A DNA stretch of 64,000 nt from the NCBI GenBank assembly GCA_020226215.1, contig CM035235.1, positions 67,109,283 to 67,173,282 on the forward strand, read 5' to 3'. The translations under genes and the position numbers were made by a program. Positions 25,201 through 36,240 of this stretch are shown here, piece by piece. The stretch's first letter is position 1, and every line of letters starts with the position of its first letter. This DNA comes from Sindora glabra. Taxonomy: Eukaryota > Streptophyta > Magnoliopsida > Fabales > Fabaceae. A model generated the notes under the pieces. The model did not search any database, was not told where the DNA came from, and saw nothing but the letters and a program-made list of their open reading frames with translations.

Positions 25201-25831
25201 CAACAGATATACTCCATGGTGTAACATACTGCTCCTCTGTGGCCTTGTCCTCGCCGTATACATCCTGAACGCCACCAGCAACGGTCGGCTTGTTATCGAC
25301 ATCCACTACCGCAGAATCACTTTTAATGTCTTTCAAAGTTGTCTCCAACACAACGCTGCCGTTTCGGTCGCCTGAGCTTGGAGCCAAACAAAATACCCTG
25401 AAAGGAGCTGATGAATGCGTCCTTTGCACACGAGAAAACGAGCTGCAAGTCCCAGCTACACCAGAGTTGCTCTGTATCACAATTCCAAAAAAATGGCAAA
25501 ACTCTCAATACCCAGATAAACAAATCCAACAATTCAGCGAAAACTGGAAGAAAAATCAAAACTTTTCCATCACCAAACAGAAAAACTCAGCAAAATATGC
25601 TCCAAATACCAACCATATATGCTTGCTGTACGAACCAGCCGGTAAAAAAAACACAAGAGAAGGCTATTTTCCCAGATTTAACAGCAGGAAATGGAAGACC
25701 CCGCAATAGAAAACAATGAAACTTTTGATCTCAAAATTAGATTTTATGAATTCAGTATGCTTCACATACATATGGTATGAAAACACAAAAGTACAAAATG
25801 TTACCAGAAAGCTGCACCCGTTGGAGATCAT
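20896..25831 (-). CDS. NADP-dependent malic enzyme, probably plastidic
   Basis: Oxidatively decarboxylates malate to pyruvate and CO2 while making NADPH. Twenty exons: 25831-25805, 25471-25197, 24819-24699, 24575-24501, 24166-24015, 23903-23798, 23667-23602, 23477-23382, 23263-23192, 23084-23001, 22912-22814, 22698-22651, 22531-22478, 22391-22293, 22153-22064, 21969-21892, 21743-21669, 21582-21492, 21235-21107, 20984-20896. They sum to 1926 nt, or 641 residues, with every junction GT-AG and in phase. The Ser/Arg-rich, acid-poor first about 60 residues (start MISNGCSFL) look like a chloroplast transit peptide, and the length fits plastid isoforms. Key sites: VVYTPTVGEACQ (catalytic-type Tyr189), GLGDLG (245-250), metal-binding FED (331-333) with NDDIQ (354-358), and NADP-binding GAGEAG (388-393). 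It appears intact. The substrate and cofactor assignment is family knowledge; the targeting is inferred. Confidence 0.96.
22225..22265. repeat. T30G11 homopolymer pair in a malic enzyme intron
   Basis: Thirty T followed by eleven G on the plus strand, which is C11A30 in the transcript. It lies in the 139-bp intron between exons 14 and 15 and makes up nearly a third of that intron. Splice sites on both sides are intact. Confidence 0.95.
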
Positions 25832-26060
25832 GGTGGCGGAGAAAACAAGAGAACGAGTGAGTTTTGTGTATGATAACAGGGAGAGAGAAAGAGATGAGAG
25901 ACAAAATATAAGAAGAGAGAATGAGAAAGAGTCTTAAGGTAAGCTTCAGCGAGTTGGATTTTCTCTTCTCCCTGTCTCTCCGACTCTCCCTCTCCCTCCT
26001 TCCCTGATATTGTGCTAGAGAGATAGGAAAGAGATCCGAACCAGCAAGAGAAAGAAAAAC
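25832..26060 (-). promoter_or_regulatory. CT-rich 5' leader of the malic enzyme gene
   Basis: In the transcript sense, this stretch between the TATA box and the ATG has many CTCTCT/TCTTTC runs and ends in CTCCGCCACC immediately before the ATG, a favourable initiation context. CT-rich leaders are common in highly expressed plant genes. The transcription start is inferred from TATA spacing, not observed. Confidence 0.55.
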
Positions 26061-26087
26061 GCGAATTGTAAATGTTGCTCTCCACCG

Positions 26088-26095
26088 TTTATATA
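26088..26095 (-). promoter_or_regulatory. TATA box of the malic enzyme gene
   Basis: TATATAAA on the minus strand, about 257 bp upstream of the start codon and just beyond the CT-rich leader. The expected start site would be near 26055-26060. Confidence 0.6.
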
Positions 26096-29000
26096 TGTAA
26101 AAAGAAATAATAAATAATAAATTGTTGACAACTGAAATTTGTCATGATCTTACCGATGCCGCCTACAGAAATTCATTGTCAAGGGTCATAAAATCTGTGG
26201 GCCCCGCTTTCTGTAAAAGAAAGAGGAGGATGAGCCCTCTGCATCGAGAGGATGGTGGATAAGACGATTTTTATAATGGGGGTAAATACTTTTTTTTGGG
26301 AAAATATGAGTAATAAAGAAAATAGATTTTAAAATAAAAATTATGTTCTTGCACTTATTTGAAATAATAATTAAAATTATAATTAATAATTACAAGTAAA
26401 ATAATTAATTATTGCATTTTAAAACTATTTGAATGGATTTTTAAAAAATTTTAATAATTAATTATAAATTATAATTATAATTAGAAAATAAAATTTATTT
26501 TCTAATTGTAAATATAGAAAGAAAAATTTTAAATTTTATATCAATACTAACCTTACTTTATTATTCTTTTTATCTTCATTATCCTTCTTCTAATAGTAAA
26601 ATTTTAACTTTTATACTTATATTAATCTCACTTTTTACTTTAAATTTATCAATAATTTTTAAAATTTTATAATTTAATTATTTTTAATTTTTTAAGTTAT
26701 AGTATATTAAAATAAATATAAATAATATTTTAACTGTAAAAATTAAAAATTTTATTTATAAAAATAATTAAAAAATGAGAATATGTATATTAAATAAGAA
26801 TATACATAAATTAAATAATATATATTACGTATATTTTTTTATAAATAATAATATCATAAAGACTAAGTGATTTTGATATTATCACATGTATTTTATTATC
26901 TTTTTTAGTAATTTAAAGCTAAAAATTAATTACTTTACACATTATTTAAATAAAAATAAATTATATATAATCTATAATTGATGTTATTAAATATAAAATA
27001 ATTAATTAAAGCCAAAAAATATAAAATAAATTATATATTATTAATTATTTTAAATTTAACTATCATAATTATTAATTATTCTAATAATCAAATTAATTTT
27101 ATTGTCGAATGAAACCAGTACTTTATTTCTTTGAAATTAACAGAAAATTAGTAAAAAGAAACATCCAAATTCAAAAGCAAGAATTCTGTTGGTAATTAGA
27201 AAAAGTTTTGAGACCTTGACGATACCATAAATAGATATTATTTGAAAAGATAACGTTAATCTCGCCCACTTTAACATATTATGAAATTTATAATTTTTTA
27301 GATTCAAATATTTATTTAAAAAAGTGTATAAACATTTTTTAAATTTCCAAATGTCACTCTTAATAGCACACCGCACACACGCGTAGCTTATTAATCTCAC
27401 CTCTCATTTCTTATTTTCATTCTTATACTTTTCATAAAAAGTAAATTCTGCTCTGAATTTCAGACAATCTTTCATAAAAAGATTTACATATTTAATATAA
27501 ATGTGAGCATAGACTTATTTTATGCAACATAATGAGAATGTGAAGCATAATACTTTTGCAAAATAATTTTAATTTTATCATATTATTAAAATTTAATATT
27601 ATTTTTATTTATATTTTAATAAAAAATAATTACCTCCTAAATTTTACTAATTACTCAATCATAATATTGCAATATAAATAAAATAGTATCAGAATCTTAA
27701 TAATAAAGTAGAATTGAAAATATTTGCATAATTTTATCTTACGGACAAAACAAACTCTTCACCATTACTTCATGTTCAGTGGTTTTAGTGTAAGTGATCT
27801 CTGTGATATCAATTTGAAACCATAAATTTTAGAGCAATTTCATATACGCTGATAGTAACATTTAAAATTAGATTTTGATTGTTTTCAAGAAAATTTAAAT
27901 TTTAAATATAAATTAAAAATTATCAATTAAATAAAAAGTGAAAAATAAATTTATAAAATTTAATTTAGTTGATATAAAAGATTTGGAATCTAATTTTGAA
28001 TTTTATTCTCCTTGTATGCATCATTTTTGTAAACTTCAGCAAAATATGGTGTTTAAATTTTTAGATTACTTTCTAAAGATATTATCTTCATATACTCTTG
28101 AAAAAAATTCTATACATACAAAGCTCGTAAGTTTTATAACTAAAATTATGATTTTTATAATTTTTCATAACAAATTATGATTATAAAAATGTTATAAAAT
28201 ATCCACTTTTATGTTATAATGTAATAGATTAAATTGTAACTTTTTTATATATTTAATACATATAAAATAATTCATTTTTTAAAACTTATAAAAGAGTTCC
28301 TAAATGTTAGTCTGTAGAGTTGTAGTTTTAATTATTTTTTTTTAACTATACAGCTTTCATTCTTTTAAAAAAAATTACCACATAACTAAAACTAATAGTT
28401 TATTTTATTTATAATTTCTATTTTACTTATATTTATGCCATTATAAAATTTATTAAATTGAAAAAAAAATTATTAAAATTAATTTTATTTGTTTTAGAAC
28501 ACATATTATATAAACCTCTTTCCAATATTATATTTACCTGATACTATCAAAATTTATTATCTCATTGAATTCTATGCATTTTTCATTACATTTCAAACGA
28601 AATAATTCATATGCAAATAAGTTAAAATCATTATTTTTGACAAAATTTTTAAACAATAAAATTTATTTATAAATAAATTTAAATTATTTCTATTAAAATA
28701 AATTAAAAAAATATGCGTACTAAAAGAACTCAAAAATACTGTATTAGTCTTCAAGCCATTCAACTATGCATAATTAATTAAGTTCTTCTGTTACTCTATT
28801 ATTTAAACAATCAATAAAAATATTATATATATCCAAATTGAAATTGAGATACACATCTTTTATATCTACTAAATTAAATTTTGTAAATTAATTTAATTAT
28901 TTTATATTTAATGACAATAATTAATTTGTATTCAAATTTTAATTTTAAAATTTATTTTTAGTGCATATAATATTATCAAACTATTAATATATTAGTTTAT

Positions 29001-29173
29001 TTCTGGGATAATAATAATAAATATATATAATTATATTAATAACTTCGCCATATCAGTAAATTAGTTATTATATGATTAAGTATTTTAAAATTTTAAAATT
29101 TGAACTAATAATGAAATTTATCCAGTTGTAACCAAATAATTGAATACTAAATTGATATTAAAAATCCTTTGAA

Positions 29174-29177
<4 letters not shown>

Positions 29178-29213
<36 letters not shown>
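29178..29213. repeat. (AT)n microsatellite
   Basis: AT dinucleotide run of about 17 units, directly left of the compositionally distinct island at 29.24 kb. Confidence 0.9.
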
Positions 29214-29217
<4 letters not shown>

Positions 29218-29239
29218 TTAGAGGTAAAAATTAGCGGAT

Positions 29240-29740
29240 TTTTTTTGCCCTTTTTCCGATTGGACTTGAAGTCACCAAGGCTGAGGTTGTGATCTCAGAT
29301 GGGTGTGAACACGCAAAATCCAATGTTTAAGGAGGTCGTTCTGCTGACACGTGGCCAATGGAACCGAGTTAATCGGTTCCGTTACAACTTAGTAGTGATA
29401 AGATGCTTGCAGCTTCATCATAGTATCTGTGGGCCGCTTCTTAGAACCGTAGGATTGGAGTTGTTGCTAGAATTAAGCTTCGAGATTCACATGGAGCGAT
29501 GTCGTTTTCGAAAGTATCACATAAAATTCTCAATCAGGAGATTTAGGAGCTCTCACAGGAGTTTGGAGTTTCACGTGAGAACAAAATATTGCCTTGGATT
29601 CATTCATTGTTTGGTATTTTCTCACAGCCAACTTCTGATGTGGATGTTGTCGTTTTATGATTATGAAAAACAAGACATGCGGATATTTTTAATTACGATG
29701 GTTAAATTATTAGATATATTAGATATATATATATAAATTT
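29240..29740 (+). other. isolated non-AT-rich island with an unrecognised 145-codon frame
   Basis: The island stands out sharply from its flanks and holds one long plus-strand frame (29299-29736) rich in Arg, His, Leu and Phe, matching no family I know. It also contains an ABRE/G-box-like ACACGTGGCC, a CCAAT and a perfect inverted repeat at 29360-29380 (GGAACCGA, 5-nt spacer, TCGGTTCC). The promoter-type motifs and absence of a protein signature make a captured gene or promoter fragment as plausible as a coding gene. Confidence 0.3.
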
Positions 29741-31142
29741 AAAAATTAAAATATAAAAAGATTAAAAATACTAGATATTATTTTAGTTAAAAACTCGAAA
29801 TATTTCGATGAGTTTAATATTAAAGTAAAATGTTAGATGGGATAAATCAATATGTAATAGTATGATGAGTTTAATATTTGAGAAAAATGTAAAATTACTC
29901 TTTTAGTTTTGGGTAGTTTCATTTTGCCTTGTTAATTTTAAAATTTTGTAAATCAAGTTTTTCAATTATAAAAATTTAAAATTATCACTCATTATTTATT
30001 TAATTAATTAATTAGTTAAATTATATAACACAATTTTTCATAAAATTTTTAAATAAGAACCATAATAAGATTATATGTTAGTTAATAATATAATTTATTT
30101 TGAGCATATAATTAAAATTTTATATATTTTATATGTAATTAATTTAAATAATGTTGTAAATTAACTTATAAATATATTGTGATTTTTGTTTAGTAACTTA
30201 TAAAAAAATATGTAATTCAATAAAAAATTAATCAAGTACTTTTTGCCAATATTAAATTCTTTATAGTTAAAGAATCAAATTTACAGTTTACAAAGTTATT
30301 GAAATACAATCACTTAAAATTAAAATTAAAAAAAAATATTTTAGAATTTTTTCCATGGCTTCCCAAGCTAGTTGAAAAATAACTCTTCTTTCTTTTCTCT
30401 CTCTAACATAAGATATCAAAAATTGTTGTTTCATTGATGTAATATAAACTAATGCATCAAAATTTCTCTCTCTTTGACAGCAAAATGAAGGGACTGAGAG
30501 GTAGAGGGGTGGTTGGAACAAAGGAGTTGCATTGGGAAGGTGGGTGATGATAATGAGCAGATATGCACATGTAGGAAATAACAATGGTAGCTTTAAAAAC
30601 AATATTATTATATGTGTCTCCAAATATATTGGCTATGTTTTTGAACTTATTCAAGAAAGTGACCCTTAATGGAATCTCCATTATTTTATCATCAATCCAT
30701 GGCCCCATTGAATATATTTTCTGAGTTTTGTCACCAGCTTACACAAGGGTTGTATATCATAGGAAATCATGAAATCGTGGAGAAAATTTTAATATTATAT
30801 TAGTACTGAAAATTTAATATTTTTGTATAAATATTATTAAGTATATATATTTTTTAACTATTCAATATATCTCATAGGAAATTAGTTATTTTTAACATAA
30901 AATTAATTATTTTTGAGAAAATTAAATTATTAAGTTAAAAAAATAATAAACTTAATAATATTTGTATGGAAATAAAATTGAATTTTCAATCCTAACATAG
31001 TACTAAAAAATTTTTCCCAAATAATTATGACTATATTTGATGTAACAAATAAATTAATTTATACTTTATTAAATTGGTTAATAAATTATAAGTTATTGAT
31101 ATTTTGTGCACTAAGTTATAAAAAAATGACCTTTTTATTTAT

Positions 31143-31852
31143 GACTTGTTTGGTTCAGTAATGAAAATAATTAATATTACATAATTTATTTTACATTTGA
31201 TAAAATATGTTAATAATTGATTGTGCATAATCTCTTTTTGTTTGGGTGATATATAAAATATTAACTTTTTAATATTAAATAACTAAAAGAACAATAAAAT
31301 ACATATGATTATATCAAATTTACTAATTTTTTTAATTTTTGTAATTTTATTGTTTGTAAACTAAAATATACATAATATATATTAATTAATTTATTTTATT
31401 TTTAGTTAATATATGAATTCTCAATTATTTAAATATTTTTAATAAATAAAAAGTTTAGTTTTTTATAATCAAAATAGGATTTATGTTTATTTTGATATTC
31501 ATTGACTTAAAAAGAGTACAAATAATTAAATTATAAAATTTTGAAAGGCATTCATAAATTTAAAATAAAAAATAGATTAGTACAAAAATAAAATTTAAAA
31601 TTTTTACAATAAAAAAGGACAGTAAAAGTAAAAGAAAAAAAAATATTAGTATAGATAAAAAATTTAAATTTTTTTCTATAATTATAATTCGAGAAGAAGT
31701 TATTCAGAATAACTTATTTTTAATTGTGATTATTATCAATAGTTGATTATTAAAATCTTTTAAAGTGCAATCAAACTTCTTTAAAGAGGTAATAATCAAT
31801 TACTTAATTTATAATTGCTAATTGTGAAGTCTAATTACTATATCAAACAAGT
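31143..31852. mobile_element. MITE-like TIR element, about 0.7 kb
   Basis: The left end GACTTGTTTGGTTCAGTAAT pairs with the inverse of the right end ATTACTATATCAAACAAGTC at about 85% identity over 20 bp. The interior is AT-rich and non-coding. Termini beginning with a GTTTGG-type string are frequent in plant hAT/Harbinger-like MITEs. I could not fix a target-site duplication. Confidence 0.5.
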
Positions 31853-31949
31853 CCCTTGTAACCTATTTTGAATAGTTCTTAATTCATAAGTTAACAATTT
31901 TATAATGTTTTTCAAATATATCATTTTTTTTATTAATCTACAATTCATA

Positions 31950-32555
31950 TCCTTAATAGATTATTATATATCTATTTTAAATAATAAGTGGATAAAAATT
32001 AAACAAGTAAATAAATATATAATATCATAAATTTAGTATAAATTGTTAAATAAAAATAAATAAATAGATAAATATGTGATGTCTTAAACAACAATTAATT
32101 AAATTTTATGTAATTATATTCTTATTGAAATCCTAAATAAATAAAAATAAATTAATATATGATATCATAAATTATAATTAATTCAATTGTGGTTCATTAT
32201 ATGCTTATTTTAAATTATAAATATATAAAAATATGTATGTAAATAAATATATAATATCATAAAATATAATTAATTAAATTCAAAGTAATTATATTTTTAT
32301 TTTGAATATTTTAATTGTATTAATATAATTTAATCTTTAATTAAATATAAATTAATTTAATATATATATATTTATATTATCATCTTTAATTTAATTTATA
32401 TATGTGTTTATATTAACATATTTTTATATTATTTTATATTTGTAGATAATACAATAATTAATTTATAAAATATTTTTATACAACTAATTAATTTATTAAT
32501 TATTAGTTAATTAATTATCAATTAACTTTACAGTTATTTACACCATACAAAGCCT
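31950..32555. repeat. AT-rich dispersed repeat, family Y copies
   Basis: The string AATATATAATATCATAAA or a close variant recurs at about 32010, 32155 and 32250, suggesting nested or tandem copies. It ends in TTATTTACACCATACAAAGC immediately left of the SINE. See the 17.7-kb and 37.2-kb copies. Confidence 0.4.
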
Positions 32556-32566
32556 ATGTGAAGAAG

Positions 32567-32856
32567 GTTTTTTTTTTCGGTTGTTATGAAGAAAGAAAGA
32601 GCAGGGGCAACCAACGTTGAGGGCTATCCTTGAGCGTTACAATAGGAGTACTCCTTCACTGCAGAATGTTCGGTTTGAGTCATAACTACTGTCCAAAGAG
32701 TAAATCCATCACCACAGCCTCACCAAAATGCTAACGGTCTCATGAGTCCTCCGCCTTTTCATTAGCCACAAATTGACGCCCTCTTGCATCAAACTCATGA
32801 CCTCCAAAATTAAGTAGTGACTCAATACTGTTAAGCCAACCACCTTGGTGGTACCC
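32567..32856 (-). mobile_element. tRNA-derived SINE with intact target-site duplication
   Basis: A 290-bp insert is flanked by a perfect 11-bp direct repeat, ATGTGAAGAAG, at 32556-32566 and 32857-32867. Read on the minus strand it begins GGGTACCACCAAGGTGG, has an A-box-like TGGTTGGCTTAA (32831-32842), a B-box-like GGTCATGAGTTTGATGC (32786-32802) about 30 bp later, and ends in ACCG followed by A10. A-box, B-box, 3' A tail and target-site duplication together are diagnostic of a SINE. Base composition is clearly higher in GC than the surroundings. It appears full length. Confidence 0.82.
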
Positions 32857-32867
32857 ATGTGAAGAAG

Positions 32868-35370
32868 TTAATGAATGTCAAATTGATATAAAAATTTTTT
32901 ATATCAATTTAACATTAATTTTATAAATTCGGGTATCATTCACGTTTTGTAGATCTTTGATATTAAACTAATGTAAAAAATATTTTATGATATTAATTTA
33001 GAGTGACATTTTGGAAATTAATACTATATTCATATAAAAAATCTTTCATGGTATTAATTTAGAGTGCAAATTTGGAAATTAACACTATATTAATATAAAA
33101 AGTTCTTTGTATCATTTGATTAAGAGTCATTTATATAAACTTTTTAAATTGATTTAATTTTTTTAATTTTTATTTCGATGATCTAATTTTAACTTATTTA
33201 AATATTAGAATTAATTTTAATCGCTAATGCCAATTTTTAATATTTTCACTATCCAAACTTATTAAGTATTTTTAAAATTAATTTTATTACTATTATTCGC
33301 ATTTAAATTTTATAATTTTTATAACATAAGGCCTGACTATATTTTTATTGAAGCATTGTTAACTATTATTATATATGATTATCAAGTTATTAACATCAAA
33401 ATATTCGATATGGTTTATGGATTTAAAATTTTCATATTTGTTATGAAGTCTAAATATTATATGTGTATGTAATATTTATTTCAATTATGAATATAAAAAT
33501 ATAACATTAAAGCTAAAATTAACTTGCAACCATTGCAAATTTATAATTATTATTAAACCTATAACATATTATCTAATATTTATTTTATTTTTCTAAAAGA
33601 AAATATAATAATAAAAAATAATAAAATATAGAAACTTTTAAATTATAAAAAAAATATTTCAGATAAATGGTTAAAATTTTTTGAATATTTTTATTCATAA
33701 ATTAATTTTTTGAAAATTAATTTGTTACAAACCGGCTTTAAATTTTGAATTATTTTTTACCATTTAATTTTAATTTAATTCAGTTGTTTTATCTTTTTTA
33801 TCGATTTCTAATTCTTTTTATACTAATTTGATTAATTTAATGTGCACCAAATCTTCCGGCACTGATGTAGTGATTTCCTCCATGCCCGTTCACGGTTGCC
33901 CAACGAGAACACACAGAAAAGAAGACTACGACAGAATGCGAGTTGTTTGTTTGAGAATGCCCATTAGCCTCTTTGAAATGCACGTACCTTCATTTCATTT
34001 AAAGATACAGTATCATTGTTTGATATATATATGTATAAAAAAATAAAATTTAAAATTAAATTATAAATATAAATTAAATATTATCAGTTGAATATAGATT
34101 AATAGAATAAATTTATAAAAATTAATTTAACAAATATAAAAAAATTATAATTTAATCTGAAATTCCACGTTCAATTAATTCAAGGGATCCAAATCCAAAA
34201 AGGAAGAAAATTACCAACAATAGGAATCACCCAGGAACAATCCAGATTATGATAGCTCTCATCATATCAGTTTGTACTAAAATTTGCAAATCGGCACGGG
34301 GGATCGAAAAACTCATCTTCTCATGCCTCAGAGATGTCCCATAAGTTGTAGCCGTCGTGTGCGTGTGAAAGAAAAGTTTATGAATAATTTCTTTATATAA
34401 CTTTTAATGATAAATTTGTAAGTTTACTTGACTTATTACGGGTAAAGTTTATACATATTAGTATTTTTTAAAAACTTCATAAAATTTTATATAAAAATTG
34501 TAACTTTTACGTGATATTTTAGAATAAATTACAAGAATTTTAAATACGTGCGAAGTATAGCCCAAAATAATAGTTTTTCTTTCCTAAAAGCTTACGAGCA
34601 AAATTGGAAAAAAAAAACTTCTCGTGCTATATTTAGTACTAAAATTTAGTATTATTTTTATATAACTAAGATTCAATAAATTATTTTTAATTAAACAATT
34701 TGATATAATAAAAAATTATTTATTTTTGACATAAAATTAATTATTTTTAGAAATATTATATTATTGAATTAGAAAAATGATACATTTAACAATATTTAAG
34801 AGTTATTTAGTTTATAATAATAACAATAATAATATAAGAAGTTCTATTTCTTGATAAATAGTAAAAGAGTAAATTATTTAATTAGTTATTATCTCATAAA
34901 TTAAAAAAAAATTTAAGAAGTTTTATTTTTTATAAAGTATGAAAAATTACTTATTTTCCTCTTCTTGAGTAAGTTTTATTTCATGTGTATTTTATGAATA
35001 CAAAAATAAAATTATTTTTATTAAATTTAATTAATAATAATTTAAATTTACTAATTTATATTATACTAATATTAATAATATAATAATTATTTTATTAGTA
35101 TTTTTTAAAAAATTTAAAATTAAAAAATTAAAATATTACTTTTTTAATATCAATCAAACGATTTTAAAATCTCTCTGGAAAGTTGATATATAAAATTATT
35201 TACGGAAAAGTTTAACTTCTTACCCGAAAGTAGCACTAAACGCGTGAAAGAAGGGCTATGATTAAGATAAGCACACGGCTTTTGGTAACCTGTTGGCCAT
35301 TTAAATCAAAGCCGTACCCCTATTTCCTACCGGTCTACATTTGTGGGTATTAATTAAAAGAATAATGTGA
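32868..35370. other. AT-rich intergenic DNA
   Basis: No supported gene. Short GC-richer islands at 33828-34000 and 34195-34380 contain only short frames. 32880-33110 has two or three diverged repeats of a TATATAAAAAATYTTT...GGAAATTAA type with a period of about 75 bp. Confidence 0.45.
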
Positions 35371-35389
35371 TAGATAGTTCTGTCTATTG

Positions 35390-36240
35390 AGATATTTACG
35401 GAAAAGTTAATACACAATTGGCCATATTGTTCGAGAATGCCCTGTTGCTCTAACTCTTTGGCAATCTTTGGATGTTCCCACTTCATGTGCAGCCTCCTTC
35501 CATATGGATATTGCTGATTGGCTGAATTCTACCATCCCTTGATCTACCGTTTTCTCCTTTGCTTTATGGAACCTTTGGTTAGTTAGAAATGACAGTTTTT
35601 CAACTACAAAAAACAGAGTTTGGGTTTAAAATATACTACTTTTTCTAAATTAAAAGAGTATTTGACAATTTTAGGGGTTCAAAGAATTCTTCCTTCACAA
35701 CAAATGGTAGAGATAGGTTAGTTACCTCTTCTTTGAGGTTTTTATAAATTGAATACAGATAGAGCAGCTAGATCAAATCCTAGACCAACAGCTTCTGCTG
35801 CAATTATCAAGAATTTTAATGAGGATTGAGTTGTTGGTAGTATTAGAGCAATTGATATTTATTCTAATTTTATTACAAAATTGACTGTTTTAAGAGTTAG
35901 CCTTTTACTTGCAAAAAATAAAGGTTTACTCTCTTTTCTTGTAGAACTTGATATTTTATCTATAATCCATGCTGTCATATCAACCAATTTTGAATCTTCA
36001 ATGTTTCCTAGCAGTTTAATTGAAGATTGTAGGAAATTTTTGGAAAATAATGGAGTTTCTGAATTGAAAGATATATATAGGAAAGTAAACAATGTGGCTG
36101 ATTTTGTAACTAAGTCTTTTGTTAATCATCAAAATTATTTTAATATTTTAAATGATCCTCCACAGGGAGCTATCATGTACTTATTATATGATAAAATGAG
36201 GTTTTCTACTCCTAAATATGTAAAAATTAGTATGTAAGTT
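35390..36240 (+). pseudogene. LINE 3' tail: zinc-binding region and RNase H domain
   Basis: Reading on from about 35410 gives HIVRECPVALTLWQSLDVP, then FALWNLWLVRND, the usual zf-RVT to RNase H linker of plant L1-type LINEs. A frameshifted stretch follows. From about 35745 comes an RNase H domain beginning KLNTDRAARSNP; it continues open from 35881 to a stop at 36237 with SFLVELD, EDCRKFL and YRKVNNVADFVTKS blocks. An in-frame TGA at 35827-35829 sits where the family has Trp. No RT is attached, so this is a 5'-truncated insertion. Confidence 0.75.

Larger units (their letters stand above)
26100..31142. other. AT-rich intergenic DNA
   Basis: No supported gene. Most of the stretch is A/T-rich with short frames only. 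The segment 29240-29700 is compositionally distinct and is listed separately. At 29880-30000 a segment resembles one arm of the 10.1-kb foldback element (AAAATGTAAAATTACTC, then AATTTTAAAATTTTG), but I did not find its partner. Confidence 0.5.

Noticed and set aside
34195..34380. Possible minus-strand 5' exon of a gene (ATG in a good context followed by an intron-like stretch)
   Set aside because: The frame stops after about 29 codons and no downstream exon could be recognised.
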